A DNA stretch of 30,683 nt from a virus, in the IMG/VR virus record IMGVR_UViG_3300029448_000246, positions 1-30,683 of that record. One strand, given 5' to 3'. This document shows, in pieces, positions 14,105-22,664 of the stretch. Every line of letters begins with the position of its first letter. Position 1 is the first letter of the stretch. The notes below the pieces were generated by a model. It made no database searches and was not told where the DNA came from. It was given only the letters and a program-made list of their open reading frames with translations. The translations under genes and the position numbers were made by a program.

Positions 14105-16519
14105 ATGGGTACACCAACAATTATAAAAGGCGAAGAATATTTCAACACTGTGGTTTACGAAGGTAATGGTGGTGGGCAACGAGTGGGTCGTTTTGTACCT
14201 TTTACAGATAATGGTACGATTGCTAATAGTGTATTGTATAATGATGATGACAGTCCTTACCTAACAAGAACTCAAGATAGTGGAACAGGTGACCAAAAAA
14301 GAAAAGCTACTTTTTCATGGTGGTTTAAACGAGGTGGTAGTTTTGGAACAGAAATGATTCATGTTGGAGCTGCTGCTTCAACAAGATTGTTAGTGCGTTT
14401 TGATACTTCAGATAGACTAGTGTTTCGTTTAACTAATTCAACTACAGAATACCAAAAAGTAACAAACAGAACATTTGAAGATACTTCGAAATGGTATCAC
14501 TGTCATTGGCAGATTGATGTAAGTCAAAGCACAGCTACTGATAGGTCAAAGGTATGGATTGATGGTGACCAAATAACAAGTTGGAGTTCTGATTCTAATC
14601 CAGCTCAAAACACAGATGTTGTAGGATTATCTGATGGAACAACACAAAGAATTGGCTGTGGTGCTCATTTTGTAGGACAAATTTTTGATGGGTATCTTGC
14701 TGAGTTTAATTACTGTGATGGTGTAATTACTACAGTAGATAATTTTGGCGTTACCGATACAAGCACAGGACGCTGGATTGCAAAAGCATTAACTGGTATT
14801 ACTTATGGCACTAATGGATTTAGACTTACCTTTGCTGATTCTTCTGCATTTGGAGATGACACCAGTGGAAATGGAAATGATTTTACAGCTACAAATTTAG
14901 CTAGTACAGACCAGACTACGGATAGTCCTACTCAGAATCATATGGTTTTTGATGCTAACAGAAATGGTGGTCAAACATTATCAGAAGGCAATTTAAAATT
15001 AACAATGAATGCATCATATAAACATGTCATGGGTACTATGCGACTGCCAAAATCTGGTAAATTTTATTGGGAAACAACAATTACTACTAATGTGGCTAAA
15101 TACAGGTCAATTGGTATAGCACCAGAAACACATAGTTTAACTGACACATCAGGTACCACAGATGTAAGAGTAATTCAAGTGGTCTTAAATGATGCCACAA
15201 GAGATGGTAGACCTATTAGTTGGAATAATGGTCATCAAGACCTTGGCTCATCAATAGGTACGATGTCAAATGGAACTGTTGTAAGTTGGGCATTAGATGC
15301 TGATAATGAAAAATTATATATATCTATCGGTGATAACAATTGGAAAGGGTTTGATACAAATGCATCAAATCCTGCTACTGGTTCTAATCCAGTATTTAAA
15401 AATGTTTTTAAAACAACTAATTGGAGACCTATTGCTACATCTTACAATAACAGCACCTCTCATGTTTTTGATTGGAATTTTGGACAAAGAACATTTGCGA
15501 ACACTGTACCATCTGGCTTTGTGGCTTTACAACAAGACAACTTACCAGAAACAGATAAAGGTATCAGTGGATTATCTTGGATTAAAGATAGAGATAGTTC
15601 AAGTCATTTTAATACTTTGTATGATTCAAGTAGGGGTGTTATGAAGGAACTTTACTCTAATAGCAATAGTGTTGAAGCAACACAAAACAATGGTCTACAT
15701 AAATTTTTAAAGGGTGGTTTTCAAACTGGAGATGCTGTAAATACAAACACAAGTGGTAACTCTTTTGTAAATTGGAACTGGGTAGCAAACAAAGGAACAA
15801 CTGCAAGTAACACTGATGGTTCAGTTACATCTACTGTTCAAGCTAATACGACTGCTGGATTTAGTATCGTGCAATTTACTGCACCTAGTGCAGGTAATTT
15901 TACAACAGGTCATGGACTATCTTCAACACCTGAATGGGTTATAGTTCGTATGGTAAATGCTACATCTAATTGGTCAGTTTATCATAAATCTGTATATGAT
16001 GCTTCTGGTAACCAATTTAGTGCAAGTTTAAATAGTACTGCTGCTTACTCTGATTTAGGGTCAGCTATTTGGGGTGCTGGTATGACTTCAAGCACATTAG
16101 GATTAACTTCAGATGGTGTTGTAACTGCTGGAGCAGTTTCACTAGCTTATGCTTGGCACTCTGTAGATGGCTTTAGTAAATTTGGTAGCTACTCTGGAAA
16201 TGGTAATGCTAATGGACCTTTTATTCAAACCAATTTTAAACCAGCTTGGCTTATGGTAAAACGAACAGATAGTGCTGGTTATGATTGGCAAATATGGGAT
16301 ACAAAAAGAAGTCCAATTAATCCAATTACAAATCAAGCATTATTTCCAAATGGAACTACTGCTGAGGGTGGAACAAGTGTTTTAGATTTTTTATCTAATG
16401 GTTTTAAATGGAAAAGTACTGGAGCTTGGTTAAATGCAAGTGGTGGAATATATATTTACATGGCATTTGCTGAAGCACCCTTTATTGGTGATGGTGTATC
16501 TCCAGTAACTGCAAGATAA
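14105..16519 (+). CDS. LamG/SPRY-like adhesin with DUF7483-like C-terminal domain
   Basis: 804 aa. Domain order: LamG-like about 40-225 (ATFSWWFKRGGS, KWYHCHW, FDGYLAEFNYCDG), SPRY-like about 280-475 (GKFYWETTITT, VVSWALDADNEKLYISIG), and a C-terminal domain about 580-800. The last domain has TGHGLSSTPEWVIVRMV, FSKFGSYSGNGNANGPF and GGIYIYMAFAEAPF, phrases of a fibre domain I recall as DUF7483 (name to be verified). The first 480 residues are homologous to the previous gene. It is the largest fibre-region protein and the best candidate for the receptor-binding protein. Confidence 0.75.
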   Translation: MGTPTIIKGEEYFNTVVYEGNGGGQRVGRFVPFTDNGTIANSVLYNDDDSPYLTRTQDSGTGDQKRKATFSWWFKRGGSFGTEMIHVGAAASTRLLVRFDTSDRLVFRLTNSTTEYQKVTNRTFEDTSKWYHCHWQIDVSQSTATDRSKVWIDGDQITSWSSDSNPAQNTDVVGLSDGTTQRIGCGAHFVGQIFDGYLAEFNYCDGVITTVDNFGVTDTSTGRWIAKALTGITYGTNGFRLTFADSSAFGDDTSGNGNDFTATNLASTDQTTDSPTQNHMVFDANRNGGQTLSEGNLKLTMNASYKHVMGTMRLPKSGKFYWETTITTNVAKYRSIGIAPETHSLTDTSGTTDVRVIQVVLNDATRDGRPISWNNGHQDLGSSIGTMSNGTVVSWALDADNEKLYISIGDNNWKGFDTNASNPATGSNPVFKNVFKTTNWRPIATSYNNSTSHVFDWNFGQRTFANTVPSGFVALQQDNLPETDKGISGLSWIKDRDSSSHFNTLYDSSRGVMKELYSNSNSVEATQNNGLHKFLKGGFQTGDAVNTNTSGNSFVNWNWVANKGTTASNTDGSVTSTVQANTTAGFSIVQFTAPSAGNFTTGHGLSSTPEWVIVRMVNATSNWSVYHKSVYDASGNQFSASLNSTAAYSDLGSAIWGAGMTSSTLGLTSDGVVTAGAVSLAYAWHSVDGFSKFGSYSGNGNANGPFIQTNFKPAWLMVKRTDSAGYDWQIWDTKRSPINPITNQALFPNGTTAEGGTSVLDFLSNGFKWKSTGAWLNASGGIYIYMAFAEAPFIGDGVSPVTAR

Positions 16520-16521
16520 GG

Positions 16522-16550
16522 TTGTATCTAAAATGATTTTAATATATAAT
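16522..16550 (+). promoter_or_regulatory. Candidate promoter in the fibre region
   Basis: A perfect TATAAT (16545-16550) sits 17 bases after TTGTAT (16522-16527), in the 63-base gap after the large adhesin gene. The -35 is weak (three of six). AAAGGAAAAAGATA ahead of the next ATG provides a ribosome site. The gap is very AT-rich, so chance occurrence is possible. Confidence 0.35.
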
Positions 16551-16582
16551 ATAAATTTAAATAACATGAAAGGAAAAAGATA

Positions 16583-17212
16583 ATGTGGGCATTAGTAAAA
16601 GCTGACCAAGTTATTGAAGTCTTTGGGAGTGCGAAAGCTATGACTATAAATGGTGTTCAGCATCCTGCAAGTATTTTTAATAATTGGACAAAAGAAGAAT
16701 TACAAACATTAGGTATTTATCCAGTAACTCAAGCATCACCTGCTGATAATAGATTTTATAAAAATGGTGCTTCAAGTTATAGTTATAGTGATGGAGTTGT
16801 AACTGAAACAATAAGTTCAACTCCACATAAAATAGCTGATGTAACTGTAACTGATGAAGATGGTGTAGTTTTAAAAAATAGAGATGGAACTACTATGATT
16901 TCTAAAGGTTTAATTACACAGTATAAAGAAAATATTGATAATCGTGCATATAATGAATTACAGTCTTCTGATTGGATGGCAGTAAGACAATATGAAACTG
17001 GAGTATCTATGACTGATGCTTGGAAAACTTATAGAGCAGGTGTAAGAACTAAAGCTGCAGAAATGAAAACTGCAGTATCTGCTGTAACTTCAGTAGGTGC
17101 ATTAAAAGATTTACATGTAGTTTCTGTACCAGTAACTGCAACAGATGGAACAGTTACAACTACAATTGGAAGTGGTATTCTATATAATTTTGGTGAAGCA
17201 CCAACAACTTAG
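16583..17212 (+). CDS. Tail fibre assembly / tail chaperone-like protein
   Basis: 209 aa. The N-terminus MWALVKADQVIEVF and GVQHPASIFNNWTKEELQ resembles phage fibre-assembly and tail proteins. The middle has a two-helix unit, ISKGLITQYKENIDNRA then LQSSDWMAVRQYETG and WKTYRAGVRT, the SDW...YR pattern of tail-assembly chaperones acting on fibres. It lies beside fibre genes, as these chaperones usually do. The C-terminal 30 residues are Thr/Val-rich. Moderate certainty; it could instead be a minor fibre protein. Confidence 0.6.
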   Translation: MWALVKADQVIEVFGSAKAMTINGVQHPASIFNNWTKEELQTLGIYPVTQASPADNRFYKNGASSYSYSDGVVTETISSTPHKIADVTVTDEDGVVLKNRDGTTMISKGLITQYKENIDNRAYNELQSSDWMAVRQYETGVSMTDAWKTYRAGVRTKAAEMKTAVSAVTSVGALKDLHVVSVPVTATDGTVTTTIGSGILYNFGEAPTT

Positions 17213-17221
17213 GGGAAATAA

Positions 17222-18193
17222 ATGGCAACTTTTACTTCAAGTATAAGACTTGAGAAACAAGATAATGGTTCCAACTCAGGAAGTTGGGGTACTGTACTTA
17301 ATGCAAATGTAATTGACTTAGTAGATAGTGCTATTGCAGGATATACTATTGTATCTTGTAGTAGTGCAGATATAACTTTAAGTTCTAGTAATGGTTCTGC
17401 TGACCAAGCAAGAAGTGCTATACTTGAATTACAAGGAACATTAACAAGTAATGTTGCAATTACAATTCCTGCAGTTTCTAAAATATATTTTGTAAAAAAT
17501 AGTACATCAGGTTCATATTCAGTAACATTAAAGACAAGTGGTAATAGTGGTAAAGCTATTACTCAAGGTGGTACAACTGGAGTTATATGTAATGGAGTAA
17601 CAGTAACAGATGCTGTAGATACAACTGGATTAGGTTTAGGTACTGCTTCTACATTAAACTTTGGTACTGCAAATGCTAATTTAATTCCAGTATCAAGTGC
17701 AGATATTAGATACATACCTACTTCAACTTCTTCAACTATTAGTTCTAATAAAGTATTTAGTGGTACTGTTATTACTTCAGGAACAAATACATTTACTTCA
17801 ACTACTACACAATCAGGTAAGGCAGTATTTACTGCTGAAGTATCAGCAGCTTCATCAGCAACTTTTTCAGGTGCAGTAGGAACTCCAGAAGTTTCAATTG
17901 CAAGTGCAACTTCAATGAATGTAGATTTTTCAAATGGTAATAACTTTGCAATTACACTAGGAACAAATGCTACACTTGCAGGAGCAGTTAATGGCAAGGT
18001 AGGTCAGTCAGGTACAATAACAATAACACAAGATGGTACTGGTAGTAGAACATTATCTTATGGAGCTTCTTATAACTTTTCAGGAGGTACAGCACCTACT
18101 CTTTCAACTGCTGCTGCTGCAAAAGATATTATAGTTTATAAAGTAAGAGAAGTATCTTCAATAGATTGTGCTAGTATATTAAATCTTTCGTAA
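17222..18193 (+). CDS. Tail fibre-like protein, second of a homologous pair
   Basis: 323 aa, homologous to the protein at 11724-12662. Shared pieces are SIRLEKQDNGSNSGSWGTVLN with VIDLVDSAIAG at the start, the NGSADQARSAILELQGTL strand set, and ITQDGTGSRTLSYGASYNF plus APTLSTAAAAKD at the end. The middle differs. It uses almost only AGA for Arg and has one CpG in 972 bases. It is preceded by a GGGGAAATA ribosome site and followed by the tail hub gene. Probably a fibre or fibre-base protein. Confidence 0.7.
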   Translation: MATFTSSIRLEKQDNGSNSGSWGTVLNANVIDLVDSAIAGYTIVSCSSADITLSSSNGSADQARSAILELQGTLTSNVAITIPAVSKIYFVKNSTSGSYSVTLKTSGNSGKAITQGGTTGVICNGVTVTDAVDTTGLGLGTASTLNFGTANANLIPVSSADIRYIPTSTSSTISSNKVFSGTVITSGTNTFTSTTTQSGKAVFTAEVSAASSATFSGAVGTPEVSIASATSMNVDFSNGNNFAITLGTNATLAGAVNGKVGQSGTITITQDGTGSRTLSYGASYNFSGGTAPTLSTAAAAKDIIVYKVREVSSIDCASILNLS

Positions 18194-18202
18194 GGAGAAA
18201 CT

Positions 18203-20038
18203 ATGTCAACAGAGACTAGACTCCAACTTTTAAAACTTGACTTTGCTCCAGGGTTTCATAGAGAGTCAACTCAATATGCTGAACAAGGTAAATGGTATGA
18301 TGGCAATAGAGTTAGATTTAGAGCAGGTAAACCTGAGAATATAGGAGGTTGGAACTTTAAAGTTACTGATGCTTTTATAGGAACATCAAGAGATTTAATT
18401 AGTTGGGAAGATAATGACACATTAAAGAGAGCAGCTTTTGCAACTGAATCTAAACTCTATACTTATTTTGGTGGTGTCAATTATGATATTACTCCAATTG
18501 TTTCTACTGTTACTGCTACTAATAAACTGACTACTACATCAGGTAGTATGAAAGTTATTTGTTCTGTAGCAAATACAGTTGAGACTGGAGACTTTGTAGA
18601 GTTTACTTCAATGGCTGCAACAATAGGTGGTAATGTATTCTTTACAAGTGGTAGTAGTTTTGCAGTAAGTTCAGTTAATAGTAATTCATTTGAAATACTT
18701 ACATCAACAACTGCTGCATCTAGTCAAGCTGCTGCAGGAACTGTAACAGTTAATTTTTTATTACCTACAGGAACAAGTGAACAAGTTGTAGGTTTAGGTT
18801 GGAATGCAGGTTACTATGGACAAAGTACATATGGTACTGCAAGAGCAACTTCAGATATAAATATTTTATCAAGACAATGGAAACTTGATACATGGGGGGA
18901 AGATTTAATTGCAGGAGTTAGGGGTGGTAGAGTTTATTATTGGGAAACTTCAACAGGTATAAATAGTAGAGCAATAGAAGTATCAGCAGCTCCTAACACA
19001 AGCAATAGTTTAATTGTTTCACAAGAGGATAGACACCTTATTTGTTTAGGTACAAATGAACAAACAAGTGGTTCTTTTAATCCTATGTTAGTTAGATGGT
19101 CTAATCAAAATGATTTTAATAACTGGACACCTTCAGTAAGTTCTACATCAGGTGAAGTTATTTTAGGTTCAGGTAATTCAATTAGAACTGCAGCTAGAAG
19201 TAGAAATAATATTATTATTCTTACAGATAACTCTGCACATACTATGCAATTTATTGGACCACCTTTTACTTTTGGTTTTAATGAGATAGGTACAAACTGT
19301 GGTGCAGCAGGTGCTCATTCAGCAGTTGACTTTGATGGTAGAGTTTACTGGATGGGTAGTGCAAACTTTTATGTATTTGATGGTACAGTTAAAAACTTAC
19401 CTTGTACTGTAAGAAGATTTGTTTTTGATGATATTAATCTTGACCAAGCTGATAAGATATATGCAGGAGTTAATTCACAATTTAAAGAAGTAACTTGGTT
19501 ATATCCTTCAGCAAGTTCAACTGAATGTGATAAGTATGTAACTTATAATCCTAATGAAAACTATTGGGTTTATGGAGATACTCACTTTACTACCTTTGAA
19601 GATAAAGGAGTATTTGGTAATACAATTACTAATGGAGTTGAATCAAGCACTACGTTTTCTTATTTATATGATAATGAACCTGAAGGAATTTATACTGCTA
19701 ATGGTAGTAAAATAGAATCATTCTTAGAGTCAAGTGATTTTGATATGGCTGAAGGTAATGATGTAATGTTTATTGACAGGATGGTCCCAGATATAAATAT
19801 ACAAAATGAAACTGAAGGAACTTCTGGTAAGATTAATTTACAATTAACAACCAAACAATATCCTAATGCTACACAAGCAATATTGAAAGGACCTTTTGAT
19901 GTTAGTGCTACAACTGAAAAAGTTTCAATGAGGGCAAGGGGAAGACAAGCGAAGATAAGGGTGGGTACTTCTACGTCTGGGACTAAATGGCAGTATGGTA
20001 CGATACGTTTAGATATTGGTAAAGATGGTATGAGATAA
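18203..20038 (+). CDS. P22 gp10-like tail hub / packaged DNA stabilisation protein
   Basis: 611 aa. The start FAPGFHRESTQYAEQGKWYDGNRVRFRAGKPENIGGW and repeated blades (LISWEDNDTLKRAAFATESKLYTYFGG, RVYYWETSTG, RVYWMGSANFYVFDG) indicate a beta-propeller hub. The phrases NMARWSNQNDF-like LVRWSNQNDFNNWTP and FIGPPFTFGFNEIG are typical of marine podovirus hub proteins. In P22 the equivalent plugs the tail channel and holds the DNA in. The length is a little above P22 gp10 (472), as in marine relatives. Its last base overlaps the next ATG. Confidence 0.75.
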   Translation: MSTETRLQLLKLDFAPGFHRESTQYAEQGKWYDGNRVRFRAGKPENIGGWNFKVTDAFIGTSRDLISWEDNDTLKRAAFATESKLYTYFGGVNYDITPIVSTVTATNKLTTTSGSMKVICSVANTVETGDFVEFTSMAATIGGNVFFTSGSSFAVSSVNSNSFEILTSTTAASSQAAAGTVTVNFLLPTGTSEQVVGLGWNAGYYGQSTYGTARATSDINILSRQWKLDTWGEDLIAGVRGGRVYYWETSTGINSRAIEVSAAPNTSNSLIVSQEDRHLICLGTNEQTSGSFNPMLVRWSNQNDFNNWTPSVSSTSGEVILGSGNSIRTAARSRNNIIILTDNSAHTMQFIGPPFTFGFNEIGTNCGAAGAHSAVDFDGRVYWMGSANFYVFDGTVKNLPCTVRRFVFDDINLDQADKIYAGVNSQFKEVTWLYPSASSTECDKYVTYNPNENYWVYGDTHFTTFEDKGVFGNTITNGVESSTTFSYLYDNEPEGIYTANGSKIESFLESSDFDMAEGNDVMFIDRMVPDINIQNETEGTSGKINLQLTTKQYPNATQAILKGPFDVSATTEKVSMRARGRQAKIRVGTSTSGTKWQYGTIRLDIGKDGMR

Positions 20039-20325
20039 TGGCTACACGAAAATCAATTGTATATCCTGAACTTAGAGATACCTTTAGTCAGCTAACAGAT
20101 GAGAAACAAAAAATTGCATTTGATGTTGTAAGGCAATGGGCAGATTCTTTAATTAATGAATTAACTTCTCAGCTTATTGAACAACAAGCAAGAGAATCAA
20201 TTAGAGTTGCAAGAGTAACTAATACTAATATTGTCCCTAATCCACAATTAGGTGACATTAGATTTAACGAAGCTACTTCAAAATTTCAGGGATATACTGG
20301 AAGTGCTTGGGTAGACTTTCATTAG
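20038..20325 (+). CDS. Small tail-associated protein
   Basis: 95 aa, helix-rich for 60 residues (DEKQKIAFDVVRQWADSLINEL), then a short beta tip, GDIRFNEATSKFQGYTGSAWVDF. That tip is a common phage surface-protein ending (a Gly/Trp strand pair seen at fibre ends). It starts on the last base of the hub stop codon. It could be a trimeric spike or a fibre-base protein; certainty is limited. Confidence 0.58.
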   Translation: MATRKSIVYPELRDTFSQLTDEKQKIAFDVVRQWADSLINELTSQLIEQQARESIRVARVTNTNIVPNPQLGDIRFNEATSKFQGYTGSAWVDFH

Positions 20326-20333
20326 GAGATAAT

Positions 20334-21011
20334 ATGGGTGCTGGTGGACAACGTATGTTGTATGAAGATTTAGTTAAAAGAATACCTCAACAAGAAGTAG
20401 AACAGCCTGTTGTTAATGAAAGTTATTCTCAACCAGTACAAACAAAAGGTAATTATCAAGCTACTCCTGAAGAACTTCTTTTAAAATATACTGAAGCTGG
20501 TAGTGGTTTAAATGCAACTCCACAAGCAAATAACTTAGCAAATACAATTGCTGAACGTGAAAAATTATTAAATGAATTAACAGTTAATGAAACTTTAAAT
20601 AAAACAAGACCAGGTGGTTATCAATATACTCCTTTACAAATAAATCCATATACTCAACCAGGACCTTCAAGAGTAGTAGATAGTATGCCTACAGGATTAT
20701 CTCAAACAACTGGAGATGGTAGGGGAACAGGTATACCTTCAGGAGTTTATGTAGAGAGAGGTCCTGCAGGAGGAGGTACATCTTTACCACAAGCAACAGG
20801 TTATTATAAACCTTTACCTGATGTAAAGTATACAGAAAATATAACTAGAGATGCAACTCCAGATGATTCTGAGTATATTAAACAACAAAGAATAATAGAC
20901 TCATTAAAACAAAGGCAAGGTATTAATGAAAGAACAGGAATAAATTCCCTTGTAAATCAGCCACAAACAAGTTATAATATAAATGATATAATGAAAAGGT
21001 ATATAGCATAA
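20334..21011 (+). CDS. Disordered Pro/Gln-rich protein, probable virion component
   Basis: About 225 aa from the ATG at 20334, chosen because TAGGAG lies just before it; an in-frame ATG at 20307 would overlap the previous gene by 19 bases. It has no hydrophobic core: QQEVEQPVV, QPVQTKGN and GPSRVVDSMPTG are typical stretches. There is an amphipathic helix near 10-25 and another at the C-terminus (NDIMKRYIA). The position between tail hub and ejection proteins suggests a minor virion or ejected protein. No family recognised. Confidence 0.55.
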   Translation: MGAGGQRMLYEDLVKRIPQQEVEQPVVNESYSQPVQTKGNYQATPEELLLKYTEAGSGLNATPQANNLANTIAEREKLLNELTVNETLNKTRPGGYQYTPLQINPYTQPGPSRVVDSMPTGLSQTTGDGRGTGIPSGVYVERGPAGGGTSLPQATGYYKPLPDVKYTENITRDATPDDSEYIKQQRIIDSLKQRQGINERTGINSLVNQPQTSYNINDIMKRYIA

Positions 21012-22246
21012 TGCAAAACGTCAGGACTTCACCACCACTCTCAGGTATAAGTAATCTTATGAAGATGCAGGGTCGTTATGGTGACTCTGAATTAGTACAT
21101 ATGTCACCTATGGAAGTTAAAGGTTTATCTTCTTTAGGTAAACTAACTCGTAATCCTGATACAGGTTTACCTGAAGCATTTAGTATTGGTGGATTTTTTA
21201 GAGACTATGTAGCTCCAGTAGCTATAGCTGCAATTCCAGTAATAGGACCACAGTTAGCAGTAGGTTATTCAATGGCTAAAACTGGTGCAATGGGTGGTGA
21301 TTTAGGTGATGTTGCTTTAGCAGGATTAACAACATATGCAGGTGGTAAGATAGGTCAAAAATTAGGAGGAGTTTTAGATGGTTTAGGTTCAAGTGCTGCA
21401 ACAGCAGCAGGAGGTACTGCAAATGAATTAGCTAAAGTTGCTGCTGAAACTGGTAAGGTAACTATAGGACAACGAGCTGGTGAAGCATTTAGTGGAATAG
21501 CAGCTCCTGCTGTTCAAGGTTCTAATCCATTTACTGGAGAAATTTTAGGTCTTAGTGCAGACCAACTTGTTAGTAAAATACCTGAAACTGTAGCACCTCA
21601 AACTTTAGGTTCCAAAGTTGGAGATGCTTTGTCAAGTATGATTCCTAAAACTGCTGCTGAAGCAGGTGCAGGTTTAGGTAGAGGATTAGGTAGTTCTATA
21701 TCAGATTCTATGTTACAACAAAAATTACAATCACAAACAATACCTAAACAAGTTAAAGATGCTGAAGAGATTGAGACTGGTTTTAACAAGACACAACTTA
21801 ATAGAAATGCTAAATATTCAAGAGATGCAAATCCATTAACAACTTCACAAATAACTGCTGCAGCTACAGGTTCTGGTGCACCTATACAATATTATAATCC
21901 TAATTATATAAGTAGTATGGGATTAAATGAAGGTGGTGGTATACAAGATGCATTAGAAGCTATTACTGAAAAAGCTGAAGAACTAGCAGATGTAAGTGAT
22001 GGAGAAGTTTACTTTGAAGGAATGGTAAAAGGTAAAGGTGATGGTATGTCAGATGAAATACCATTTAGTATTGAAGGAGAACAACCTGCATTGTTAAGTA
22101 GAGATGAATATGTATTACCTGCAGATGTAGTATCTGCTCTAGGTAATGGCTCATCAAATGCAGGAGCAGATACTTTAGATAAATTTATGACTGCTGTTAG
22201 AAAGAAATCAATGGGGAGAGAAAGACAAATCAACGAAATAGGTTAG
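21011..22246 (+). CDS. Probable internal virion / ejection protein with GD-EL-H motif and VPADVVS-like tail
   Basis: 411 aa. The N-terminus carries GRYGDSELVHMSPMEVKGL then TRNPDTGLPEAF (residues 21-55). A hydrophobic, Gly/Ala-rich region follows (VAPVAIAAIPVIGPQLAVGYSMA, about 70-130), suited to membrane insertion after ejection. The end has GDGMSDEIPFSIEG, LLSRDEYVLPADVVSALGNG and AGADTLDKFM, a motif I recall from internal proteins of marine podoviruses. It shares its last base with the previous stop codon. The motif is recognised; the ejection role is inferred. Confidence 0.62.
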   Translation: MQNVRTSPPLSGISNLMKMQGRYGDSELVHMSPMEVKGLSSLGKLTRNPDTGLPEAFSIGGFFRDYVAPVAIAAIPVIGPQLAVGYSMAKTGAMGGDLGDVALAGLTTYAGGKIGQKLGGVLDGLGSSAATAAGGTANELAKVAAETGKVTIGQRAGEAFSGIAAPAVQGSNPFTGEILGLSADQLVSKIPETVAPQTLGSKVGDALSSMIPKTAAEAGAGLGRGLGSSISDSMLQQKLQSQTIPKQVKDAEEIETGFNKTQLNRNAKYSRDANPLTTSQITAAATGSGAPIQYYNPNYISSMGLNEGGGIQDALEAITEKAEELADVSDGEVYFEGMVKGKGDGMSDEIPFSIEGEQPALLSRDEYVLPADVVSALGNGSSNAGADTLDKFMTAVRKKSMGRERQINEIG

Positions 22247-22247
22247 T

Positions 22248-22664
22248 ATGAAAGTAGTCCCTGTTCAACCTGTAGGGGTTGACATTTTTTGGAAACAAAT
22301 TGAACCATTAATTAAAAAAGCAGTAAGTTATTCAGGTGGTAGACATACAGTAGATACCACTAAATATCTTTTAAAGACTGGTATGATGCAATTGTTTGTT
22401 GTGTTTAAATCAGTAAAAGATATTGAAGCAGTTATTGTTACACAAAAAGCAATCTATCCTGCTAAGACTATGATGACTGTTGTGCTCTGTGGTGGTAAGA
22501 ATATGAATAAATGGGCAGGTATGGGTATAAAAACCATTATGGAATCTGCAAAAGAACAAGGATGCTCTGGTGTTGAAGTCATGGGTAGACCTGGATGGAG
22601 AAAAATTTTTAGTAAACATGTTAAATATAAGGAAAGCTATGTCTGTTTTGAAACGTATTTCTAG
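22248..22664 (+). CDS. GNAT-fold-like phage protein (T7 gp13-like position)
   Basis: 138 aa. It follows an acetyltransferase-like layout: an N-terminal helix pair, strands around MMQLFVVFKSVKDIEAVIVTQ and TMMTVVLCGG, and a helix then strand in IKTIMESAKEQGCSGVEVMG. The last piece PGWRKIFSKHVKYKESY is common in marine phage relatives. The usual acetyl-CoA loop (R/QxxGxG/A) is not evident, so catalysis is doubtful. T7 gp13, an internal virion protein, has a similar reported fold and place. It lies between two probable ejection proteins. Confidence 0.6.
   Translation: MKVVPVQPVGVDIFWKQIEPLIKKAVSYSGGRHTVDTTKYLLKTGMMQLFVVFKSVKDIEAVIVTQKAIYPAKTMMTVVLCGGKNMNKWAGMGIKTIMESAKEQGCSGVEVMGRPGWRKIFSKHVKYKESYVCFETYF

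Noticed and set aside
15297-15644. + strand 115-codon frame inside the large adhesin gene
   Set aside because: It lies in another frame of the adhesin, is Leu/Ile-rich by codon shift, and is not coupled to any gene.
16533-16583. 17-codon frame ending in TAATG before the fibre-assembly gene
   Set aside because: Too short and low-complexity, and no ribosome site of its own; the region is better explained as promoter and leader.
17563-17997. Minus-strand 144-codon open frame within the second fibre gene
   Set aside because: It is fully inside a clear + strand gene, is a shadow of low-complexity Thr/Ser repeats, and has no ribosome site or family motif.
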